Notes under the pieces: generated by a model
What the model was told of the DNA's origin: nothing
The model's input: only the letters and a program-made list of their open reading frames with translations
The model's database searches: none
Assembly: GCF_011386835.1 (NCBI RefSeq)
Contig: NC_088792.1
Span: 42,832,882 to 42,896,881 of the forward strand
Origin: Chrysemys picta bellii
Lineage: Eukaryota; Chordata; Testudines; Emydidae
Direction: 5' to 3'
DNA length: 64,000 nucleotides
Shown: piece after piece, positions 55,325-64,000 of the stretch
How the letters are laid out: the number at the start of each line of letters is the position of its first letter
Position numbering within the stretch: position 1 is the stretch's first letter
Program-made: the position numbers and the translations under genes

Positions 55325-57509
55325 ACAGGATGAAGTTTACCTTCAATGTACAGAGTAGGAGGACAAGGCAAAGATAAGGTGCTATTACCTTTTTGGGGGT
55401 GGTATGAAGGAATTCTTCATCTTGACATTGCTACTCCCAGAGAGAAGATAGGAGGAGTCAGTCTTGCTACATCCAGATGCTCCTTACTGAGAGTTAAGAT
55501 ACATGGTTCTCCAGAGGGCCCGACGGCCCATCCATACGCACCAGTGCCCTTACAGTTGCTGGGGACAAGGAGGGCCTCCAGTGATGGAGAAGTTATCAGA
55601 CAGCTAAAGACCAGGACCTTCACACTGCTATGCAACCTGGCTTTCATTTTTAGACTAAGAATAAAAAGGACATCTCAAACTAACCAGACAAGTATAAATC
55701 TTGTATTATAACATGACCTTTAATACACTGATGGATGACTTTTAAAAATTCTTTAGAAAAATAAATGTGTACCTATGTTCTTTAAATATAACTATAAAGC
55801 AAATGACTACTTTACCATTAAGAACTGGTTTACACAGTCATGAAAATAGCCAAATAAAGTAAAAATCTGAGCCAAGTTATTTAAGGCTCAGGGAGAGATC
55901 TGGCATTCAAAATCTGTCACCAGGTTTGAGAAGTCTAGTTATACTAACATCACTGATTCCTGAAAATATTTTGCCGTGTGTTTCAGTGTGATATTTTCAT
56001 TGGCTTTTTGTTAACTACCAGCTCAAATACAGATTTAACCCCACTGACTGTGTCTGTCCAAGCATAAAGATGTGCAAGTCCATGATTTTCGTTAAAAGTA
56101 GCAGCTTTTTTTCTCTTGGGACGACCACTGCATCAGGACAGTCATATCTCAAGCCCCATAAGAGAACTCCATGCAACTGGACAACTGTGATATGAAAACC
56201 ACTGCTCTAGATAAAACGCCATCCATAGAACAATGTGGTCTGAAGCACCTCCAGAGAAAAGCCCCTGACCCTACCAGCAACATGAGTAGGTAGAGCCCAA
56301 TTAATATTGAAATTCCATCAGACACCTAGTTTGGCTGGTAATTATATTGCCATTGAGAAATGGTAAGGTTTGGGCTCTAACTATTCACAATGTATATATT
56401 TTATTGTGAAGTTTATTATCAATGGGATAGGTGTGTGCACACCTTAAAATAAAGGAGAGTATAAATGTGCCTTCAGTTAAATGAGGTTATACAAACACTC
56501 GGTGTAACTGATAACACCTGACACTGCTAGTGCAAAGTTTGTAATTGTATAAATATGAAAACTGACATTGATTTAAAATGAGCAAAGGTTAAATGGTTTG
56601 GTTTTTTATACCAACAGTACCAACAACATGCCTTTTCTCAATGACAATATAAAAACATCCTTGTGGGTTTTTTTTCATCATATCCACTCACTATACTATA
56701 TGAATCAGAATAAATTGTCAAGTTCAACAAAGCACCACCCACTGATTTGACCAAAAGGCTGTCAATTCATGTGTGACAGCCAGATGCACCAATCTACACC
56801 TTCATTTACACTTTGAAACCCTGCCCCCTCTGCCATCTTGGATACTCTCGCTGGTGAATTAATTCCTTCCTTTAAAATCTTAAAAGATGACAAAGAAATA
56901 CAAAAAAAATTCCACATTTTTCAGATTTATGACTCTGCAAATGAAAGAAGGAACAGAAGTAATCTCTCCATTTGTCAGCCTGTCACCTACATGAAACTGA
57001 CAGAGCTGCTATTGCAGGCAAATCCACAGGTGTAAAGCAGACACTTTTTTCACAAGAATTCTTGTCATTAATTTAAAAATCCCTTAAGAATAAACAATAT
57101 ATGAAATGGTGCGCAGTGGAAGGCTAGTTTCATCTGAGTGAGGAAGGGGCCTTAAATCATAATTCACTTGAAGTTCCACCTCTTACCAACCCTGATTCCT
57201 TTGTCACTCTGCAGTGATCCTAAAACTAGCATATTCTGTGTAATACTCAGATATAGATACATTTGTTTCTGAAAAATATGCTAGGCTCAAATTTTTTCTC
57301 GCTTACTCCAGTCTTCCACCAAGATAACTCCACTGACTGCAGTGATCCTGATTTACTGGGATGAATGAAAAGATAATCAGGCACGGATCTAGTTTCCAAA
57401 GAGCAGAGCTAGAAAATGAGATGTAACAGAATACATTGTGGCCTTAAGACAAATTGTTCTGTGTTCTTTAAACTTTTGGGGATTGAGGACACAGGTGCAG
57501 CTTTCTCAA
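55325..57509. other. Intergenic, no gene seen
   Basis: A/T-rich with no gene recognised. A word gatatgaaaaccactg near 56,190 resembles the right end of the hAT element at 18,927-19,317, but no partner end is visible. Confidence 0.4.
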
Positions 57510-57702
57510 TACACCTCTACCTCGATATAACGCTGTCCTCGGGAGCCAAAAAATCTTACCGTGTTATAGGTGAAACCGCGTTATATTGAACTTGCTTTGA
57601 TCCACCGGAGTGCGCAGCCCCGCCCCCCCCCGAGCACTGCTTTACCGTGTTATATCAGAATTCGTGTTATATCGGATGGCGTTATATTGAGGTAGCGGTG
57701 TA
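57510..57702. mobile_element. Miniature Tc1/mariner-type (pogo-like) element
   Basis: The element proper is 57,512-57,700 (189 bp) with ends cacctctacctcgatataac and, complemented, caccgctacctcaatataac (17 of 20 or more match). TA flanks both sides. TA targets and ends of this length are typical of Tc1/mariner. The interior repeats gttatat words. There is no transposase. Confidence 0.85.
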
Positions 57703-59108
57703 TATAATGTTTAGACAGTTATGCTGTGTCTTTATCCACAGCTTTTACTCAGTATTAAAGATATACTGAGCCAAAGCTGCTTTCATGTATATCCATACAA
57801 TCCAATAAAGTCAGAATTTGGCCAATTATCTTTAACACAGAGCAAGAGATGAAGATGAAAATACATGTATCGACTTTATGGGGTTGCATATTATAGATAT
57901 ACAAGTTACATATTCCATATATAGCATAGACAGACACACATAAGTAGAAATCAAGAATTGTGTACAGTACTGCTAGACATGGGTCGGGAGATGCCTGTAC
58001 TCATTTGCACTGAATCAGTACACCATTGATTTACCTCAGTTTTCATGGCTCATTATCCATTTTAGGATTCCAGGCTATATTTCCATCTTCAGTCTTCTAC
58101 TCTCTATCTGCTGCTGCTGCTTAGCCCAAGTCTAGTGACTTGCCGTGACAATGAACATTCATGATTAACAGCAGAGATGGATGAACTACAAAATTCTCAG
58201 AGGTTTAGTGTGAATAAACACCTACAGGACTGGGGACAGAATTGTGCCTGGGGGTAAGCAAGTGGATCCCCATTAACTTCCTTGGAGTTGTACCTGCCTA
58301 TCCAGATCTGAATTTGGTTCTATATGCTTATCAAATCAATCTAAACCAATGTGGCCTGCAAAAAGGGTCTAGAAATCTCATAAGAACAGGCTCTCCTGTA
58401 GCACTTGAGCTGCTTCCTAATTTTAGACTGTTCTTGTATCATTACAGGACTTTCCCGTGGTATTTTCACTCTTTAGAATCTTCTCCCAGCAAAAAATAGC
58501 AAGTGCAGATGCATATAAAATACAAAACAGTAGGGGAAAACTTATTAGAAATGTACTTTTTCAAACCTCAAAATGGTTCTTTGTAGCAGAGTTCATTTAG
58601 GGGAATTCAGTAAGGCTTGTGTCTGTTTAATTTTTTTCTAAATATTCCACCATCTCTAGTAAAAAAAACAAAAACAAAGCAAAAAAACCTTCCCGCTCCC
58701 AAAAAAATCAGTAATGTTCTTCATTCCCTTAATACTGGCAACTTATCTGCAGTATACTGTTCTTCTAGAAAAATATGGCACTATGTAAATGATCAGGAAG
58801 TCTTCACTTCTCTCAGTCGTTCTGCTAATCATTTTGTTTTAACTAGTGCTGAATAAAGAAATGCTGGAAAAGAGAACTATTACAGTGCAGGTCTGCTCTA
58901 AAGAGCAGCTGTTGTGAAAAGTGCATTGCAGGCTTCTACATTTGTTGTATCCACAATATTCATATCAAATGTGCTCAGTTTACAAGTGAAAAAATGTGGG
59001 GAGGGATTCTGTGAGGCCTGCAACCTCAACCTGATCTGAAAGTTAAGCTGTCTTCTCTTGTGCATCATCACTAGTAATAAAGACTCTGAAGGCCAAATGC
59101 TTCTCTCA
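57703..59108. other. Intergenic, no gene seen
   Basis: No recognisable gene or defined repeat. Confidence 0.4.
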
Positions 59109-59429
59109 GGCCTGGTCTATACTACAAACTTAGGTTGATGGCAGCCGCTTTATGTCAACCTAATAATGAGTGTGTCTACGTTACCAGGTCCCTAACTTGC
59201 CTGTTACTTAATTACTCTACCTCTGTGAGATGCGAGCGCTTAATATGATGTTGATAGACGCAGCGTTGTCTAAGTTTACTGAATTGGCCTCCATGAAGGT
59301 CCCACAATGCTCCACTGTGATGGCTCCGGTGATTGTTTTCAACTCTGCTGCACAGCAGCCACATACACAGGAAGCAGCCCCTCCTATCTTAAAGCCCCGG
59401 GGACTTTTGAATTCCCATTTCTTGTTTGA

Positions 59430-59960
59430 TCAGTGTGGAGCGCTCGCCAGCCCAGCTGATCATGGTGACTCAATGCCCCAAATGCGCTCCAGTATGGAGT
59501 ACACAGGAGGTGGTGGATCTTATTGGTCTGTGGGGAGGAGAGTTTGTGCATGGACAGTTCCGATCCAGCCATAGAAACCTGGACATCTACAAAAAGATCA
59601 TGCAGGGCATGGGGGACAAGAGCTACACCAGGGACAAGCAGCAGTGCCATGTGAAAATCAAAGAACTTGGGCAGGTTTACCAGAAGACAAGGGAGGTGAA
59701 CAGTTGTTCTGGTTCTGCACCACAGACACGCCACTTCTAGAGTGAGCTGCTTGTGATTCTTGGTGGCGACCCCACAACATGCATAACTCACAAGAGTCTG
59801 AGTCCTGGGCCACCTCAGGCAACAACAAGGAAGACATTGTGGACGAGGAAGAGGAGGAGAATTGGAGTCAGGCGAGTGGGGGATCCATTCTCCCCAAGAG
59901 CCAGGAGCTTTTTCCCTCACTACGATGGCCTGCAAACATCGCCGTATTCCCAATCTCCCT
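59430..59960 (+). pseudogene. Harbinger Myb/SANT-like protein
   Basis: The open part (to 59,740) contains VWSTQEVVDLIGLWG, then FRSSHRNLDIYKKIMQGM, then YTRDKQQCHVKIKELGQVYQ, the tri-helical Myb/SANT-like layout common to the accessory protein of Harbinger elements. That protein binds DNA at the element ends and helps bring the transposase to them and to the nucleus. It ends early at a TAG (59,738-59,740). The same frame continues beyond with RRRIGVRRVG-like basic residues. No convincing start codon is visible in the expected place. Confidence 0.8.
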
Positions 59961-60469
59961 CCCACAAACATTCCAGGAGGTGCGGGGCGGGGAGGGGGGG
60001 AGGGAAGGGGAAAGGAAAGGGGAGGAAATGTGCAGTATCTTTTCCACTCAACACCAGGGGAGGGTACTAAGAACAAAAGGTGGCCATTCAAAGACCTCTG
60101 ATGACAAGACTTCTGTGCTTATATGGACAAGCTGACTTGGTTTCTCCCTTCCCAATTTTATTACACCATTTGCCCAAGGTTAAATTATTTTCCTGGTCTT
60201 TCAGTTTCTTTATGTTTGTACAATAAAAGTCAAGGTTGCAAGAATTAAATACTCTTTATTTATTCCAAGCATGGGAGTTTGGGGGGAGGGGGGGAAGGGA
60301 AGGCACAGAGAAACTGATGCAATGGAGGGGATAGTATGGGAAAGCACAACACAGATAAGTGGCACACATTACTTGTGGCTCATTACGGAAACAAGTTTTT
60401 AAAGCCTCCCAGAGACAGAGAGGTCCTCGCTGGGCTCTTCTTATTGCCCTGGTATGTGGCGGCTCAAAA

Positions 60470-61400
60470 TTAGCTGCCACCTATCTGCCTCCATGCCCCA
60501 TCCCTGGGAAACTTCTCTCCCTTTGCCTCACAGATATTATAGAGCACACAGTAGGCAGTGATAACAGTGGGGATATTGCTTTCACTGAGGTCTAACCTCG
60601 TAAGCAAACTGTGCCAGTGACCCTTTAAATGTCCAAAGGCACATTCCACCAACATTCTGCACTTGCTCAGTCTATTGTTGAACCACTCCTTACTGTTGTC
60701 CAGGTGACCGGTCATGAGCCACGGGAGCAAGGGATAGGCTGGATGTCCCAGGATCACTATTGGCATTTCTATTTCATGAATGGTTATTTTGCGATCCTGA
60801 AAGAAAGTCACTGATTGCAGCTTTCTGAACAGACCTGTGTTCCTAAAGATGCACATGCCATGCACCTTTTCTGACCATCCCACATTAATGTCAGTGAAAT
60901 GCCCCCTATTATCCACCAGCGCTTGCAACACCATTGAAAAGTGTCCCTTTCGGTTTATGTACTCTTTGGCAAGGTGGTCTGGTGCCAAGATAGGGATATG
61001 TGTGCCATCTATCACCCCACCGCAGCTAGGGAACCTCATCCATTATACCCTGCACATTTCCCAGAGGCACTACCCTTCTTAGCAGAAGTCGATTAATGGC
61101 CCTGCAAATTTGAATCACAACAGCTCCCACGGTGGATTTACCAACTCTAAATTGATTCCCCACTGTCTGGTAGCAGTCTGGTGTTGCAAACTTCCACACA
61201 GCGATCACCACTAGCTTCTCCACTGTCGGAGCAGGTCTCATTTTAGTGTCGCTGCGCTACAGGGCTGAGGAAAGCTCTGTACAAAGTTCCTGGAATGTGG
61301 CCTTCTGCATCTGAAAGTTCTGCAGGCACTGTTCATCATCATCATCAACTGCTTAATGATGCAATCCCACCAGTCAGTGCTTGTTTACCAGGGCCAGAAA
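60470..61400 (-). pseudogene. Harbinger DDE transposase
   Basis: Pieces in order on the minus strand: an N-terminal segment NFQMQKATFQELC near 61,320; a TAG near 61,261; a helix-turn-helix-like segment VGNQFRVGKSTVGAVVIQICRAI (61,241-61,026), given here across two short stretches; a frame change near 61,030; then a 189-codon DDE_4-type domain from 61,039. In that domain D11 (GVIDGTH) and E132 (VECAFG) remain. The second catalytic Asp, expected in the GD-AYPL motif, is His (ILGHPAYPL, residue 99). With the stop, the frame change and the D-to-H change it is inactive. It belongs to the family of the domesticated gene HARBI1. Confidence 0.88.
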
Positions 61401-61490
61401 CAGCCCTACACTGTCTTCAGCTGCTGTGCAACTGCCAGCAGCAACCGGGAATTGTTTTGTTATATGGCTTTTGTTATCCAATACATTATC

Positions 61491-62030
61491 TTAGAGTGCA
61501 GAAGGGGGCAGAATTAAGGTGGCACAGGCACTTAATTCTGGCATTTCCTACTTTTGAGTACTTGCAATGTTACCATTCTTTTAAATGTAGGGGTTGGGTT
61601 TTTTAGGTGTGTTATATATCTTGTAATGCCCAAATGCCCCAATTAGCATCAGGGCTCCACTGTGCTAGGATCTGTACATGCATATAAAGACAGTCCCTTA
61701 CCTGAAAGAGTCCTACCCTCTAATCAAAGACAGGTTACTAAAAGTAGAGTTCCTGAGTAAAAAGGTGCCATTTTACATAGTCATTCTCCGGAGTTAGACC
61801 TTCCTTTTTAATAAAGCGGTTAATAGGTGTCAAATGGTCTTTTAGTACATTATGAAAAGCAGCAGCAAGTTCAGACAATTGCTTACAGCAAAGAAATATT
61901 TATTTAGTACTTTCTGTTATGATAGAATATCGAGATCTGCTCTGTTCAGAGATTAGACATCTTCCACTGATTTTATCAAATGAGATGTTAGAGTCTTAAT
62001 TGACAATTCATGGATGCAGTCAGTTTTTAA
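61491..62030. other. Intergenic; old SINE-like tail inside
   Basis: 61,640-61,740 has ccactgtgctaggatctgtaca, ataaagacagtccctta and ccctctaatc in the order seen at 43,146-43,430, the 3' part of an old SINE-like repeat. The rest shows nothing. Confidence 0.45.
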
Positions 62031-62512
62031 AGGATATTGCTAAATTGGAGAGGACTCAGAAGAGCCACGAGAACCATTACAGGATGCCTTAAACATATCT
62101 TATAGTAGTAGATTCAAAAAGGTCAATCTATTTAGTTTAACAAAGAGAAGATTAAGGGGTGACTTGATTACAGTCTATAAGTATATACATGGGGAATAAA
62201 TATTTAATAACGGGCTCTTCAATCTAGCAGAGAAAGGCATAGCATGATCCAATGACTGGACATTGAAGCTAGACAAATTCAGCCTGGAATTAAGATGTAA
62301 AATTTTGACAGTGAGGGTAACTAACCATTGGAATAATTTACCAAGAGTTGTGGCGGATTCTCCATCACTACCAACTTTTTAATCAAGATTGGCTGTTTTT
62401 CTAAAAGATCTACTCTAGGGATTATTTTGGGGAACTTCTATGCCGATGTTATAGAGGAGGTCAGGCTAGATGATCACAGTGGTCCCTTTTGGCCTTGGAA
62501 TCTATGAAGTTA
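62031..62512 (+). mobile_element. CR1 LINE, 5'-truncated
   Basis: It starts inside the reverse transcriptase C-terminus (ttggagaggactcagaagagcc) and ends ggccttggaatctatgaag. Its sequence order matches the CR1 at 36,360-37,025 almost block for block, so both are one subfamily. No open frame is left. Confidence 0.9.
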
Positions 62513-64000
62513 TGACACAAAAGTACTTCTTAATATAACTTAATGACATACACCAGTACACAAGAAATTGAAAAGAGGAAAAACTGAATCTGTGCTTTTT
62601 TCCTGCTGAGAAGATAAAATGAGTAAAGCTTTAATTTTCTAAGTAAAGTTTTTTTCAAAGTTTTGAGAACAGGGCACTAGATAATTCACTATTTTTACTC
62701 TGAGACTATTATTTTTATCCTTTGGTTTTAGTGGAGTTGGCATGCTCATAAATCCCACCTTCCTCTGGCTGTTATTTCTGTCTGGTAAATTATTTTTTTA
62801 TTCACAAGGCAATAAAAGGTCACTGGGAAGAAGAATATAATATTCACTCCCATAAAATAAAGTTAAACAGTATTTAGCATTTATATCTTTCCAGGGTGGT
62901 AAACAAAATATGGTTTATTTGACTCAATGAAGACCTATGATACTGAAAGAGATAAATCTAATGACTTGTTTTCAGAGAGTATGATAAATCTTTCAAGGCA
63001 AATCTTCAGTAATGCCATGTTGTTACCGTGGAAGTCCATTGTAAATTTATACATAGGTGCCCATGGAAAGCACAGTACTTTTGGACCTCACCTGCCAAAA
63101 AATATTCATGAGCCGTACAAGTGGATCTTTTAGCAAAAATCTCTAGCTGTACAGCTTATCTTGTAAGCTGTTTACTTGGTGTAAGCAAAACATTGTTTAA
63201 TAAAGTTCAGCACTAGATTGTCAGCAAAATTGTAGGAATAAAGGACAATTTCCATCTTTCATTAAACTTCATTAGGATTGAGGGAGCACAGAAGGTTTCT
63301 GATTAGTATTCTCTGGCCTTAGAGTTGAACTCAATGAATTATTTTTTTCTGGGAAATTTAATTCTGCTCGGAAGGAAAAAATCAGAATAATTGGTTTAAA
63401 AATACAGTAATTTTTTTTAAACTACCTGTTCAATGTGTAATTTAAATGTGAACAAATAGGGGACCTGTGGCAAAAATAATATGTGAACATGTAATTAAAG
63501 ATCTGTATCATAATGCATACACAAAAGAGGGATGGATTCAGATTACACTGGCAACCTTAATGCTGACATTTCCTAACTTCTGAGTGCTTGACTTTGTAAC
63601 GTAAACATTTTAATGTAGCTTTTTATGTAATTTCGTAAGGTGTTTTTTTCCATTTGTTTGTTCTTTTTTTGAAGCAACTGAAAGAACAGAAATGCCATCA
63701 TGTGGAACCATGCTGACCCCTACAAGGTTCATGAGTGGGGTTGGGACCCTTAGATCCACAACACAGTCTTCTAATGCTTACACTAATGGGTTAATTGGTG
63801 ACAGTAGTAAACTGTTATCTTCTATGTGGACTAGCCACTAGAGGGGGACGAGAGACACACATTTTTCCAATGGGATTCTCAGTCACTGGCTAGACAGTAA
63901 TAGTAGAAGAATGCTGAGACTTGGGACTCTTGGGTTCAATTCCAGGTTTTGGAGTGCCATTAAAGGCTTCCTACCCCCGCTCCCTGGCTCCTACTCAAAC
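62513..64000. other. Intergenic, no gene seen
   Basis: A/T-rich with no gene recognised. The last 100 bp (about 63,895-63,970) contain gggactcttgggttcaattcc, possibly a tRNA-type SINE B box region cut by the window end. Confidence 0.4.

Larger units (their letters stand above)
59109..61490. mobile_element. PIF/Harbinger transposon, degraded
   Basis: The left end ggcctggtctatactac at 59,109 matches the ends of the three hairpin-rich miniature elements. The interior holds the two genes typical of Harbinger elements, a Myb/SANT-like protein on the plus strand and a DDE transposase on the minus strand, convergent. No matching right end is seen before unrelated DNA resumes near 61,490, so the right side is truncated. 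An AATAAA near 60,221 could serve the Myb gene. Confidence 0.85.

Noticed and set aside
1..64000. CRISPR arrays, operons or bacterial regulatory sites
   Set aside because: The sequence is eukaryotic. No regularly spaced direct repeats of that type occur, and all direct repeats are explained by transposons or a local duplication.
1..64000. Host gene exons
   Set aside because: No run of protein-like sequence bounded by splice signals was recognised outside mobile elements. Short exons in unfamiliar genes could be missed by eye.

Overview
This window looks like a stretch of a non-mammalian amniote genome, most probably a turtle. It has many CR1 LINE 3' ends, MIR-like SINEs, Harbinger- and hAT-type miniature elements and a SCAN-gag Gypsy element, with no bacterial-style gene packing. 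The turtle assignment is an inference from the repeat mix. I see no host protein-coding gene, rRNA or tRNA gene. Every coding sequence I can defend belongs to a mobile element, and most are broken. The long quiet stretches are probably intergenic or intronic DNA.

Layout: 1-10 kb is mostly A/T-rich DNA with weak repeat traces. 10-20 kb holds CR1 and MIR-like pieces, a hAT miniature element with a perfect 8-bp target duplication, Harbinger-type miniature elements, a badly decayed Ty3/Gypsy gag-protease remnant (16.1-17.1 kb), a CR1 3' end (17.3-18.2 kb), a second hAT element and an 89-bp-armed palindrome (19.8 kb). 21.28-28.09 kb is a full-length, very young Gypsy element on the minus strand. 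28.1-32.2 kb is quiet. 32.2-33.5 kb is a nested composite of small DNA elements.

34.2-43.1 kb carries two inverted copies of one DNA transposon family (CACTG ends, TAA/TTA target duplications, probably CACTA/Chapaev-like). One copy sits inside a CR1. 43.5-47.4 kb holds another CR1 and a duplicated 1-kb block built from an L2-like LINE with a MIR-like insertion. 48.5-52.3 kb has two hairpin-rich Harbinger-type miniature elements, a hAT element and GC-rich repeats. 59.1-61.5 kb is a PIF/Harbinger element with convergent Myb-like and transposase pseudogenes. A last CR1 end lies at 62.0-62.5 kb.

The most interesting object is the Gypsy element. Its LTRs differ by about three substitutions, it has a 5-bp target duplication, a tRNA-Ala-type primer site and a polypurine tract. 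Its pol order is protease-integrase-reverse transcriptase-RNase H, as in Ty1/copia, which marks the Gmr1-like lineage. Its gag carries a SCAN-like capsid domain, the kind from which vertebrate SCAN zinc-finger proteins are thought to descend. The main uncertainty is whether the +1 frame relation between gag and pol is programmed or a mutation. The second most interesting object is the CACTG transposon pair, whose better copy has only two visible lesions.
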